Notes: generated by a model from the sequence alone, not told the origin. Shown: positions 17,048 to 25,635, counted from the first letter of the stretch. The stretch: DNA of 64,000 bases from VFZN01 sp963709325 (GCA_963709325.1 CAVPVV010000003.1:1302001-1366000); one strand, 5' to 3'. Numbers and translations: made by a program.

Positions 17048-17773
17048 TCACCGACCTCCGATGAGCCGCTTGAATCGTTCCATGAAACCCGCAGACGACG
17101 CCAGTTCGCCGCTAGCTGGCTGCAGGGTCAGCACGTCGCCGCCAATCGCCGCGACCCACGCGGCGTCCGCGGTGAGCGTGAGGAGCGCGGCCTGGCGCTC
17201 CGCCGCGACGCGCGCGACGTCGGCGGCCACACCGGCCACCGCCTCCTTCGGCAACGACGCCGAAGGGTGCTCGGCGATAACCAACCGTGGGGCCGGCGCG
17301 ACGGCGCGCCCCAGCCGGATCCGGAGGTTGGTTTCGGCGTCGACCGCGGCCAGCGGCCGGTCCCACTGCGCCTCGTCGACGCCGGCCTCGCGCGCGAGCG
17401 CTTCCACCGCCGGGCGCACCGCCGGATCGATCGGATCGACGTCGAGCGTCAGCGGCATGGCCAAATTCTGCAGCACTGATAAGGCGTCGATGAGGACCGC
17501 CCGGTGACTGACCAGGCCGAGCCCGTCGAGCGAGCGCAGCCACGCGTCAGCGTCGGTGATCTCACGGGTGTTGGTTCCGAACAGCGTGATGTCGCCTTCG
17601 TCGGGCAGGGCCGCGCCGGTGACGAGGTGCACGAAGATCTCCGCCGCTGCCGCGTCGAAGCCGGTGAGGTGCAGCACCTGCCCGGGCATCACGACCAGTT
17701 CGCGGATACGAAGCGGCCGCAGGGACTGGTAGTTCTTCACCAGGCCGCGAATCGCAAGGAGCGGGGCGCTCAT
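17048..17773 (-). CDS. ABC-ATPase-like protein with degenerate Walker A
   Basis: The fold pattern is that of an ABC-transporter ATPase: IRGLVKNYQSLRPLRIRELVVMPG, then a GDITLFGTNTREI region and, near residue 170, RLVIAEHPSASL in the Walker B position. The expected Walker A GxxGxGKS is replaced by TGFDAAAAEIFVHL, without the lysine, and the Walker B glutamate context is also altered. It should therefore not hydrolyse ATP in the normal way. The gene lies between a PHP phosphatase gene (overlap ATGA) and a cold-shock gene, with no permease nearby. A structural or regulatory role is inferred. Confidence 0.7.
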   Translation of the reverse strand: MSAPLLAIRGLVKNYQSLRPLRIRELVVMPGQVLHLTGFDAAAAEIFVHLVTGAALPDEGDITLFGTNTREITDADAWLRSLDGLGLVSHRAVLIDALSVLQNLAMPLTLDVDPIDPAVRPAVEALAREAGVDEAQWDRPLAAVDAETNLRIRLGRAVAPAPRLVIAEHPSASLPKEAVAGVAADVARVAAERQAALLTLTADAAWVAAIGGDVLTLQPASGELASSAGFMERFKRLIGGR

Positions 17774-18612
17774 GGAGCGACGGCGGCCCGACGCGCCTCG
17801 GCGCGAGCCTCGAGGGCGGTGAATTCGTCTGGCGGCAGATGCACGACGCCTAACGTGGCGCGCGTTTCGCCGTAGCCATGGAAGTCAGAACCGCCGCTCG
17901 TCGCCAGGCCGAGCGCGCGAGCCACCGTGCGGTAGTGTTCGCGGACCTCGGGCAGGTGATCGGAGTGGTGAATCTCCAGCGCATCGAGCCCGGCTTCAGC
18001 GAGCGGTGCGATCAGGTGATCCTTGCGCGTGACGCCGGGGTGCGCGAGCGACACGATCCCCCGCGCGGCATGGACAATCGGCAGGACGTCGACGGGCGCG
18101 AGTCCCAGCCGCGGCACGAACGCCGGCCGTTCGCGCCCGAGCCAGCGATCGAACGCATCCTGGATCGATCCGGCATGGCCGGCCCGAACCAGGGCGCGAG
18201 CGATCGACGGACGGGCAATCGATTTGCCCGGAATCGCGCGGGCCCGATCGATCAGCGCGTCGTGATCGATCGGTACCCCAGCGGCAGCCAGGCGCCGGCC
18301 GATTTCGCGCGCCCGCTCCTCGCGCCGCCCGCGCTGTTGCCCGAGGAACTGGGTGAGCGCGCTGTCGTGGTGATTCACGAAGTAGGCGAGCATGTGCACG
18401 TCTCGCCCGTCTTCAACGGCAGTGACCTCGATCGCGGGAATCACGCGAATCCCGTGCGCCGCCGCGGCCGCGGTCACCTCGTCCACGGCCTGCACCGTGT
18501 CGTGATCGGTCACCGCCATCACCGTCAAGCCTGCCTGCACCGCGCGGTCCACCAGCTGGACCGCGGTAAGTCGGCCGTCTGAGGCTGTGGTGTGGAGGTG
18601 CAGATCAATCAC
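17770..18612 (-). CDS. PHP-domain phosphoesterase (YciV/TrpH-like)
   Basis: The 280-residue protein has the PHP metal motifs in order: IDLHLHTTASDG, VTDHDT, LAYFVNHHD, LAHPGVT and GGSDFHG. These provide the three-metal site of nucleoside 3',5'-bisphosphate phosphatases and relatives. The GTG start at 18612 puts the first motif at the N-terminus as in the family. A 5' leader filled by heptad repeats precedes it; the last codons overlap the ABC-like gene, so it leads the four-gene operon. Confidence 0.88.
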   Translation of the reverse strand: MIDLHLHTTASDGRLTAVQLVDRAVQAGLTVMAVTDHDTVQAVDEVTAAAAAHGIRVIPAIEVTAVEDGRDVHMLAYFVNHHDSALTQFLGQQRGRREERAREIGRRLAAAGVPIDHDALIDRARAIPGKSIARPSIARALVRAGHAGSIQDAFDRWLGRERPAFVPRLGLAPVDVLPIVHAARGIVSLAHPGVTRKDHLIAPLAEAGLDALEIHHSDHLPEVREHYRTVARALGLATSGGSDFHGYGETRATLGVVHLPPDEFTALEARAEARRAAVAP

Positions 18613-18619
18613 GCAGCCG

Positions 18620-18833
18620 CGTCCATTGACGATTGGTGATTGACGAATGACGACTTATTCACGATTGGTGATTGGGGGATTGCGCCATTCGATTGTGAAT
18701 TGTGGCAATGACTCATTGGCGCAATGAATCAATCTGGCCTTACCGCAATCATCGATTGAATGCCGCAATGCCAGAATCGCCGGATCGTCAATGAATCGTC
18801 AATTGTCAGTCGTCAATCGTCAATGGACAGGGC
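18620..18833. repeat. Degenerate ATTG-rich heptad repeats
   Basis: The whole gap between the PHP start and the Fur stop consists of 7-base units such as GATTGGT, GATTGAC, GAATGAC and, on the right, GTCAATG, GTCAGTC, GTCAATC. Left and right parts are in opposite orientation, so the ends could pair. The composition is strikingly AT-rich compared with the genes on both sides. Confidence 0.7.
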
Positions 18834-18835
18834 AG

Positions 18836-19816
18836 CTACGAGCGCGCAGCCGTGCGACGCGCGCGCGTCACAGACGCCGCCTGGTGCTTCTTGCGCAGGA
18901 GGCGGTACTCGCGAATCAGGAGCTCGAGGTGCTGGCGCTCTTCCTCGGCGAACTCCAGGAAGATCTGCTTGCCTTCCGAATCCTCGAACCGTTCGCCGTA
19001 GCGCTTGAAGAACCGGTGTGAGCCGCGCTCGCAGCGGATGCCGATTCTGAGCGCTTCGAGATCGTCCATCCCACCGCGGCGCAGCTGATCGGCGCCGGCC
19101 GCGAAAAGCCCGTTGGCCGCGCCCTTGAAGAACAGAAACGTCGGCCGCGACTCGAGCTGCGGGTCCTGCTCGAGCAGCTTGCGGTATCGATCCTCCAATG
19201 TGCCGAGGTGGTGCTTTTCCTCCTCGGCGAGCTCGTGGAAGATCTTCTTGCCGCGCTGGTCCTTGGTGATGCGCGCCGCCCGTGAATAGAACTCCAGCCC
19301 GCTGCGCTCGGTGGCAATCGCGATGCGAAGCGCGTCGCGCGCGAACAGCAGCTCCGAGGTCGAGCCCTCCTCGGCGGGGGGACGCCCGGTCCGGCAGGCC
19401 TCGCACGTCCCGTAGATCTGAACGACGCTCTGGCGCGGGGTGAAGCCGCGCGCAGCCGAGACCTCTTCGACGAGCGCTTCGATATCGGAGGACAGGAACT
19501 CGTACGAGCGGTTACAGCTCTTGCAGATCAGGTGGAAATGACGAGGGTGCCGGTACGAGTGCTCGAACCGGAACCGTCCCTCGCCGAAATCGACCTTGCG
19601 GGCGATGCCCGCTTCCACCATCCACTGCAGGGTCCGGTAGACGGTGGCACGGCTGATCCGCTGGTCCTCGCGCTTGATCACCTCGACGAGATCGTCCGCG
19701 CTGAGGTGTCCCTCCTGGCGAAGGAACACGTTGACGATCAGGTCGCGTTTTCCGGAGCGCTTGGTACCAGCCGGCCGGAGCCGGTCGAGATCGGGAATGG
19801 CCGACGCTGTGGCCAT
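18836..19816 (-). CDS. Fur-family regulator fused to a rubrerythrin/ferritin-like diiron domain
   Basis: Residues 1-150 form a Fur-type regulator: a winged helix (RISRATVYRTLQWMVEAGI), the metal-binding HPRHFHLICKSCNRSYEF and a second CxxC (CEAC). Residues 165-326 form a ferritin-like domain in two repeats, each with a helix-initiating glutamate (ATERSG and RCERGS) and an ExxH motif (EEEKHH and EEERQH); together these are the ligands of a rubrerythrin diiron site. ATG 19816 is set by GGAGG upstream; a longer in-frame extension belongs to another reading frame of the neighbouring gene. It follows Fe-S genes in an operon, pointing to iron or peroxide sensing. The fusion is the notable feature. 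Confidence 0.9.
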   Translation of the reverse strand: MATASAIPDLDRLRPAGTKRSGKRDLIVNVFLRQEGHLSADDLVEVIKREDQRISRATVYRTLQWMVEAGIARKVDFGEGRFRFEHSYRHPRHFHLICKSCNRSYEFLSSDIEALVEEVSAARGFTPRQSVVQIYGTCEACRTGRPPAEEGSTSELLFARDALRIAIATERSGLEFYSRAARITKDQRGKKIFHELAEEEKHHLGTLEDRYRKLLEQDPQLESRPTFLFFKGAANGLFAAGADQLRRGGMDDLEALRIGIRCERGSHRFFKRYGERFEDSEGKQIFLEFAEEERQHLELLIREYRLLRKKHQAASVTRARRTAARS

Positions 19817-19842
19817 CGTCCGCTCCCCTCCTGGCGTGTCTG

Positions 19843-20223
19843 CTACGCGTTGAACGACTGGCCGCAACCGCAGGTTGACGTCGCGTTCGGGTTCTTGATG
19901 GTGAAGCCGCCGCCGGTGATGGTGTCCACGAAGTCCACCTCGGCGCCCTTCAGATAGCTGATGCTGACCGGGTCGACGAACAGCCTCACGCCGTTCGATT
20001 CGAACGCCTGGTCGCCCACGCCGGCGCCGCCTTCTTCGATCATCAGGCCGTACTGGAAGCCGGAGCACCCGCCGCCCTGCACGAACACGCGCAGGCCGCT
20101 GTCGGACTTGCCCTCTTCGTTCAGCAGCTCCTTGATCTTCGTCGCCGCCGCCTCGGTCACCGTGATGACGGTGGGTACGAGAGGCGCCGCCGACGGGGTC
20201 GGGGTCTGGATGTCAGTCTGCAT
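19843..20223 (-). CDS. A-type iron-sulfur carrier protein (ErpA/IscA-like)
   Basis: The 126-residue protein has the HesB/IscA core: VTEAAATKIKELL, GLRVFVQGGGCSGFQYG and a C-terminal CGCGQSF, supplying the three conserved cysteines that hold a transient Fe-S cluster for delivery to apoproteins. It lies 15 bases downstream of a class I fumarase, a 4Fe-4S enzyme that could be a client, and 26 bases upstream of the Fur-ferritin fusion. Confidence 0.93.
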   Translation of the reverse strand: MQTDIQTPTPSAAPLVPTVITVTEAAATKIKELLNEEGKSDSGLRVFVQGGGCSGFQYGLMIEEGGAGVGDQAFESNGVRLFVDPVSISYLKGAEVDFVDTITGGGFTIKNPNATSTCGCGQSFNA

Positions 20224-20238
20224 CTGTGTATTGTAACC

Positions 20239-21756
20239 TCACGCCAGTTTCGCCAGATTTTCGGCCGAGCTGGCCTCCACGTCCTTGTGGAGGCTGTTTC
20301 CGTGGGCGTCCATCGTGACAATGGCCGGGAAATCCTTGAGCTGGAGGTGCCACATGGCCTCCGGCGTCCCGAACTCCATCAGCGACACGCCCTCTACTCC
20401 TTCGATGCACTTCGCGTAGAACTGTGCCGCTCCGCCTATGGCGTTCAGGTAGACAGCCCCGTGCTGTTTGAGGCCGGCCAGGGTTTTCGCCCCCATGCCC
20501 CCCTTGCCGATGACCGCCCGGATGCCGTACCTGCCGATGATGTCGGCCTGATACGGCTCCTCCCGGATGCTCGTGGTCGGCCCGGCGGCCGTGACGGTCC
20601 AGGTGCCGTCGTCCTGCTTCTTCACGACCGGCCCGCAGTGGTAGAGGACCGACCCGCGCAGATCCACTGGAGGCTCGTGGCTCATCAGGTGGTGATGGAC
20701 GGCATCCCGTCCGGTGTGGGCCGGTCCGGAGACCATAACCACGTCGCCGACCTTCAGCGACCTGACGGTCGCCTCGTCGAGCGGCGCCTGCAGCACGATC
20801 TCGCGCCCGGTTCGCTGGAACCCGGCCTGGTCCATCATCGCGACGGCGGGCACTGCGGGGTCGCGGTACAGCCACTCGGTGATCGCGCCAGTGGACGCCT
20901 CGAGCCGTGCGCCCAGCCGGCGGAATGCCCAGCAGTCGTAGGCGACGGACACGAAGAAGCTCGCGGGCAGGCGATTCAGCACGCCGATCTTGCAGCCGAT
21001 CAGGGAGGTCTTGCCACCGAAGCCCATCGTCCCGATGCCGAGCGAATTGACGGTCCCCATGATGTCGGCTTCGAGCGCCGCCAGACGCTGGTCGGGATTC
21101 ACGTCGTCGAGCGTTCGGAACAATTGCTGCTTGGCCTCGACATAGCCGCTGGTGCGGTCACCGCCGATACACACGCCAATCGCGCCCGGACCGCATCCCT
21201 TGCCCTGCGCCTGCCAGACGGCGTGCAGGATGCACTTGCGCACGCCTTCGAGCGTGCGGTCGGCTCTGCCCAGGTGCGGCAACTCGGTCGGGACCGAGTA
21301 CTGAATGTTCATGTTCTCGCAGCCGCCGCCCTTCAGCAGCAGCTTCACTTCGATGTCGTCGCGCTCCCACTGCTCGAAGTGCAGCACCGGCATGCCCGCA
21401 CCAAGGTTGTTGCCGGTGTTTTCACCGGTGATCGAGTCCACCGAGTTGGGGCGCAGCTTGCCGCGCTTCGTTGCCTCGGCGACTGCCGCCTTGATCTGCT
21501 GCTTCATCCAGATCTGGTTCGCGCCGACAGGGACTTTGATTTCGAAAGTGGGCATGCCGGTGTCCTGGCAAATCGCCCCTTCGCCGGTGGCGGCCTGGTC
21601 GATGTTCTGGCCGATGATGGCCAGCGCCTGCGACGACCGCGATCCGGGGTCTTCCCGACCCATGGCGCCTCGCATGGCGGCGCGCACGTCTGGCGGGAGG
21701 TCGGTGGACGTCTTGACGATGAGACTCACGATGGAATCGAAAAAGCCCGGAAGCAT
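20239..21756 (-). CDS. Fumarate hydratase, class I (4Fe-4S)
   Basis: Interconverts fumarate and malate in the TCA cycle with an oxygen-sensitive 4Fe-4S cluster. The protein carries both class I halves in one chain: the N-terminal part with AICQDTGMPTFEI and GKGCGPGAIGVCIGGDRTSGY, and the C-terminal beta-like part with SGPAHTGRDAVHH and GPTTSIREEPYQADIIG. Length (505) fits the single-chain type. It is the first gene of the operon with the Fe-S carrier and the Fur-ferritin protein. ATG 21756 lies close to the divergent permease. Confidence 0.93.
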   Translation of the reverse strand: MLPGFFDSIVSLIVKTSTDLPPDVRAAMRGAMGREDPGSRSSQALAIIGQNIDQAATGEGAICQDTGMPTFEIKVPVGANQIWMKQQIKAAVAEATKRGKLRPNSVDSITGENTGNNLGAGMPVLHFEQWERDDIEVKLLLKGGGCENMNIQYSVPTELPHLGRADRTLEGVRKCILHAVWQAQGKGCGPGAIGVCIGGDRTSGYVEAKQQLFRTLDDVNPDQRLAALEADIMGTVNSLGIGTMGFGGKTSLIGCKIGVLNRLPASFFVSVAYDCWAFRRLGARLEASTGAITEWLYRDPAVPAVAMMDQAGFQRTGREIVLQAPLDEATVRSLKVGDVVMVSGPAHTGRDAVHHHLMSHEPPVDLRGSVLYHCGPVVKKQDDGTWTVTAAGPTTSIREEPYQADIIGRYGIRAVIGKGGMGAKTLAGLKQHGAVYLNAIGGAAQFYAKCIEGVEGVSLMEFGTPEAMWHLQLKDFPAIVTMDAHGNSLHKDVEASSAENLAKLA

Positions 21757-21812
21757 CTCTTCAGTCTAGCAGCCGCGCGAACTTCCTCGGGCGCGCCCAC
21801 GTCTACCCTCCC

Positions 21813-24257
21813 GTGAGACACGCTTTTCGACGCCTCGTCGGTAGCCCCGTCTTTGCCCTCACCGCGCTCATCACGTTGGGTGTGGCGATTGGCGCCAACG
21901 CGCTCATCTTCAGCGTCGTCAACGGCGTGCTGCTCAAGCCGCTGCCGTTTGCCGCGCCCGACCAGCTGGTGGGGGTGTGGCACTTCGCGCCCGGCATCAT
22001 GGCCGGGGACCTGAACCAGGCGCCGGCGACCTACCTGACCTATCGCGAAGCCAAGGTCTTCCAGGACATTGGCATGTGGCGCGACGAAGCCGCGTCGGTC
22101 ACCGGCCACGGCGAGCCCGAGCGGGTGGACACGTTGCGGCTCACGCAAGGAACGTTGGACCTGCTCGGCGTGCGACCGGAGCTTGGTCGCATCTTCACAC
22201 CCGAAGATGACGCGCACGGCAGCGCACCGACAGTGATCCTCGGCCACGACTACTGGCTCCGGGTCTTTGGAGGCAACCCGAACGCGCTACAGCAGTCGTT
22301 GGTGATCGATGGCACGCCGACACAAGTAGTCGGCGTCCTTCCGGCAAGCTTCCGCTTCCTCAACGAGCGTCCGGCGCTGGTGCTGCCCTTCCAGCTGAAT
22401 CGAGCGGAGCTCTTCGTTGGCAACTTCAGCTACTACGCACTCGCCCGCCTCAAGCCGGGTGGCAGCATCGAGCAGGCGAGTGCGGACATTGCCCGCTTGA
22501 TTCCCGGGATTCCGGATCACTTTCCGATGCCACCCGGGTTCAGCCGGCAGATGTACAACGAGGTCAAGCTCGCCCCGAACGTGAAGCCGCTGCTGCGTGA
22601 AGTCGTCGGCGACATCGGCAACATCCTGTGGGTGCTGCTGGGCGCGGTCGGCATTGTGCTGCTGGTCGCCTGCGCCAACATCGCGAACCTGTTCCTGGTG
22701 CGCGCCGAGGGCCGGCAGCAGGAGCTGGCCGTCCGCTCCGCGCTCGGCGCCAGCCGCTGGCAAGTGATCGGCGAGCTGCTCGCCGAGGCTTTCACCCTCA
22801 GTACCGCCGCTGGCCTGCTCGGTCTCGGGATTGCCTACGGCGGCATCCGTCTCCTGCTCGCGCTCAACCCGTCGCGGCTTCCCCGTCTCGACGAGATCGC
22901 GCTCGACCCGATCGTTGTCGTGATGGTGCTGGTGGCGTCGCTGTTCGCGGCGCTTCTCTTCGGACTGATCCCGGTGGCGAAGTACGCCAATCCGCAGGTA
23001 AGCACCACGCTGAAGGAAGGCGGCCGCGGTTCGAGCGACGGCCGCGAACGTCATCGCGCCCGGCACACGCTGGTGGTCGCGCAGGTCGCGCTGGCGCTGG
23101 TCCTGCTCGTCGCCTCGGGCCTGATGATTCGCACCTTCCTCGCGATGCGCAACGTCGAGCCCGGTTTCACCGCGCCGGACGACGTCTTCACGATGCGAAT
23201 CGCGATACCCGACACGGTGATCAAAGACCCGCTGGAAGCCGCCGCGACGCACGAACAGATCCTGCGCCGCCTCGAGGCGATCCCGGGCGTCACCTCGGTC
23301 GGGCTGACGTCGTCGATGCCGATGGACGGGCTCACCAGCCACGATCCGATCTGGCTCGAGGACAAGCCGGCGCCCGAGGGGCAGATGCCGCCGCTCCGCC
23401 GCTTCAAGTGGGTCTCGCCGAAGTATTTCGGCACCATCGGGACACGTCTCATCGCCGGCCGCGACTTCACCTGGGACGACCTGCACAATCAGCAGCTCGT
23501 CGCCGTGATCAGCGATGCGCTCGCCCGCGAGTACTGGGGCAGCGCCGCGGCCGCGCTCGGCAAGCGGATCCGGCAGAGCCCGAAGAACCCGTGGCGGGAA
23601 GTGGTCGGGGTGGTCGCCGACGTCCGCGACGACGGCGTCGCCAAGGCGGAGGTGCCGACGGTCTACTGGCCGATGACGATGAAACAGTTCTGGGACCAGG
23701 AGATCTTCGTCCAGCGGTGGCTCAGTTACGCGGTCCGAACACCGCGGGTCCGCACCGCCGGCTTCATCAAGGAGGTTCAGCAGGCGGTCTGGGGCGTCAA
23801 TCCGAACCTGCCGCTGGCACGGCCGCGCACCCTCGGCGACATTTACAAGGCATCGATGGCGGAGACCTCGTTCGCGCTGGTGATCATCGGGATCGCCGGC
23901 GGCGTGACGCTGCTCCTCGGCCTCGTCGGCCTCTACGGCGTGATCGCCTACATCGTCGCCCAGCGCCGGCGTGAAGTGGGCATCCGGATGGCTCTCGGCG
24001 CCGCGGGTGCCGATGTGCAGCGCATGTTCGTGCGGAGCGGGCTCCAGCTGGCCGGCATCGGCATGACGGTGGGCATCGGTGTGGCGCTGGCAGTGTCGCG
24101 GTTCCTGGCGTCGCTGCTCTTCGGCGTCAGCCCGTTCGACCCGGTGACCTATGCGGCCGTGGCCGTCGCACTCGGCGGCGTGGCCCTGGTTGCGACGTGG
24201 CTGCCGGCGAGGCAGGCTTCGATGGTCGAGCCCGCGATCGCGCTCAGGTCGGAGTGA
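21813..24257 (+). CDS. MacB-like ABC transporter permease (ADOP family)
   Basis: An 814-residue two-FtsX-domain permease. The first residues LVGSPVFALTALITLGVAIGANALIFSVVNGVLL are the typical ADOP N-terminal helix, followed by a large periplasmic MacB_PCD region, three helices around residues 270-400, a second periplasmic domain, and three final helices ending in RREVGIRMALGA and the terminal VEPAIALRSE. These proteins are very abundant in Acidobacteria, often without a cognate ATPase gene. Start is a GTG. The TGA stop begins a TGAGGTCT element leading into heptad repeats. Confidence 0.92.
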   Translation: MRHAFRRLVGSPVFALTALITLGVAIGANALIFSVVNGVLLKPLPFAAPDQLVGVWHFAPGIMAGDLNQAPATYLTYREAKVFQDIGMWRDEAASVTGHGEPERVDTLRLTQGTLDLLGVRPELGRIFTPEDDAHGSAPTVILGHDYWLRVFGGNPNALQQSLVIDGTPTQVVGVLPASFRFLNERPALVLPFQLNRAELFVGNFSYYALARLKPGGSIEQASADIARLIPGIPDHFPMPPGFSRQMYNEVKLAPNVKPLLREVVGDIGNILWVLLGAVGIVLLVACANIANLFLVRAEGRQQELAVRSALGASRWQVIGELLAEAFTLSTAAGLLGLGIAYGGIRLLLALNPSRLPRLDEIALDPIVVVMVLVASLFAALLFGLIPVAKYANPQVSTTLKEGGRGSSDGRERHRARHTLVVAQVALALVLLVASGLMIRTFLAMRNVEPGFTAPDDVFTMRIAIPDTVIKDPLEAAATHEQILRRLEAIPGVTSVGLTSSMPMDGLTSHDPIWLEDKPAPEGQMPPLRRFKWVSPKYFGTIGTRLIAGRDFTWDDLHNQQLVAVISDALAREYWGSAAAALGKRIRQSPKNPWREVVGVVADVRDDGVAKAEVPTVYWPMTMKQFWDQEIFVQRWLSYAVRTPRVRTAGFIKEVQQAVWGVNPNLPLARPRTLGDIYKASMAETSFALVIIGIAGGVTLLLGLVGLYGVIAYIVAQRRREVGIRMALGAAGADVQRMFVRSGLQLAGIGMTVGIGVALAVSRFLASLLFGVSPFDPVTYAAVAVALGGVALVATWLPARQASMVEPAIALRSE

Positions 24258-24309
24258 GGTCTTGGGGCTTGGGGCTTGGGGCTTGGGGCTTGGGGCTTGG
24301 GGCTTGGGA
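24255..24309. repeat. Six perfect CTTGGGG heptads after the permease gene
   Basis: Units start at 24261 and run 24261-24302 without error, with a seventh, diverged unit. The TGA stop codon of the permease lies in the TGAGGTCT lead-in. An identical six-unit array follows the next gene. Confidence 0.9.
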
Positions 24310-24338
24310 AACGAGATTGATCGGATAATCGAAGGCGC

Positions 24339-24992
24339 ATGCCCGTCCGGTTCGCCGTAGTTGTTGGCGCTCTCGCCGTCATCGTCGGCGGCAGCACCGC
24401 GGCTCAACAACCGCGGCCGCACGGCCGGCTGTTCCCGCCGCAGGATCTCGGCCTGCTCGAAGCACCCGATCGCGACCGCTGGCAGCGGCCCGACCGCATC
24501 ATGGACGCGCTCGGCGTCGCGGATGCATCGCGTGTGGCGGACGTCGGCGCCGGCAGCGGCTGGTTCACCATTCGTCTAGCTCGTCGTGTCGGCCCGCAAG
24601 GCGTGGTGTACGCGGAAGACGTGCAGCAGGAGATGCTGAACGCCATCTCGCGCCGGGTTCGTCGCGAGGGCCTCTCTAACGTCCGCCCGGTACTGGGCCG
24701 CGGGGCGGATCCTCGTCTGCCTGAGGGCAGCCTCGACGTCGTGCTGATCGTCGACGCATATCATGAGATCGAAGATCGCGTCGCGATGCTCACCAACGCC
24801 GCGCGCTCACTGAAACCGCAGGGACGCATCGGCGTGATTGACTTCAAGGTTGAGGGTGGTGGTCCCGGTCCGGAGGCTGATGAACGGGTCGATCCGGAAC
24901 TCGTCGTCGCTGACGCCAGTCGCGCCGGCTTGCGTGTCGCAGCGAACGAAACCTTCCTGCCGTATCAGTACTTCCTGATCTTCGCGAAATAG
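24339..24992 (+). CDS. Exported class I methyltransferase-like protein
   Basis: The N-terminus VVVGALAVIVGGSTAAQ is a signal sequence. The methyltransferase core follows: VADVGAGSGWFTIRLAR (motif I), VYAEDVQQEML (motif II) and VDAYHEIED (motif IV-like). This architecture is common in acidobacterial genomes and resembles the protein at 3728, although the sequences are only distantly alike. The gene is bracketed by two same-orientation arrays of CTTGGGG heptads. No ribosome site is evident near the ATG. Confidence 0.75.
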   Translation: MPVRFAVVVGALAVIVGGSTAAQQPRPHGRLFPPQDLGLLEAPDRDRWQRPDRIMDALGVADASRVADVGAGSGWFTIRLARRVGPQGVVYAEDVQQEMLNAISRRVRREGLSNVRPVLGRGADPRLPEGSLDVVLIVDAYHEIEDRVAMLTNAARSLKPQGRIGVIDFKVEGGGPGPEADERVDPELVVADASRAGLRVAANETFLPYQYFLIFAK

Positions 24993-24994
24993 GG

Positions 24995-25043
24995 CTTGGG
25001 GCTTGGGGCTTGGGGCTTGGGGCTTGGGGCTTGGGGCTTGGAG
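24995..25043. repeat. Six perfect CTTGGGG heptads after the methyltransferase gene
   Basis: Six exact units (24995-25036) plus a partial one, starting two bases after the TAG stop. Same unit, phase and copy number as the array at 24261, so the two form direct repeats around the gene. Confidence 0.9.
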
Positions 25044-25198
25044 AGTGAACCGCCGTCGCGCTGTTTCTGCAACCTCTGACATCCGTCGATTGTTGCAATT
25101 CCTGCGATCCGGGAATGAACCACCAGCGGGCGGCCGGCCGAATCCCTAAAGAATCGACCGAATGATGCTGTGGCATGAGGTGTGCTCCATGAGAGTGC

Positions 25199-25558
25199 AT
25201 GCCACGAGACCACCGTAAGCTGACCGCGTTCACGCTCGCCGACGACCTCGCCGTTCTCGTCTACGACGCAACACGGGAATTTCCGATTGCCGAACGCTTC
25301 GGGCTGCAGGCGCAGATGCGGCGGGCTGCCGTCTCGATTCCGTGCAACATCGTCGAAGGATGCGGCCGGACCAGCGAAGCGGACTATCTCCGGTTCCTCG
25401 ACATCTCATTCGGATCCTGCCGAGAGCTCCTGTATCTATGCGACCTCTCGACGCGGCTTGGATTTCTGGATATCAGCAAGGCGTCGCGCATGAAAGCGGC
25501 AGGCGATCGCGCGGCCGGAGCGCTCTTGAATCTACGTCGGGCGCTGCGACGGACATGA
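25199..25558 (+). CDS. Four-helix-bundle (S23/IVS-type) protein
   Basis: The 119-residue protein matches the four-helix-bundle family first seen in 23S rRNA intervening sequences: TREFPIAERFGLQAQMRRAAVSIPCNIVEG and EADYLRFLDISFGSCREL. It is not inside an rRNA gene here. Free-standing relatives are common and some are accessory proteins of retroelements, but no reverse transcriptase is nearby. Function unknown. Confidence 0.85.
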   Translation: MPRDHRKLTAFTLADDLAVLVYDATREFPIAERFGLQAQMRRAAVSIPCNIVEGCGRTSEADYLRFLDISFGSCRELLYLCDLSTRLGFLDISKASRMKAAGDRAAGALLNLRRALRRT

Positions 25559-25583
25559 CGCGACTGTGCCGGGGGGTCGGGAC

Positions 25584-25635
25584 AAGCCCCAGGCCCCAGG
25601 CCCCAGGCTCCCAGGTCCCAAGCCTCAAGACCTCA
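25584..25635 (-). repeat. GGGCCTGG-type heptads spanning the bioY stop
   Basis: On the minus strand the sequence runs TGAGGTCTTGAGGCTTGGG, then GGGCCTG-like 7-base units. The bioY stop codon (25625-25627) lies within the element, as in the permease, prfA and lgt genes. Confidence 0.7.

Noticed and set aside
18836..20068. Longer Fur protein beginning in the Fe-S carrier gene
   Set aside because: Residues before MATASAIP are a shadow frame; the GGAGG before 19816 gives a normal start.
22287..24422. Long minus-strand frame of 711 residues opposite the permease
   Set aside because: It is Arg/His/Asp-rich without homology and is the complement of the permease gene, as is usual in GC-rich DNA.
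24255..25043. CRISPR-like array
   Set aside because: The 7-base unit is contiguous, with no spacers and no cas genes.
25199..25558. Retroelement accessory protein (Avd-like)
   Set aside because: No reverse transcriptase or template repeat nearby; the generic S23 family assignment is sufficient.
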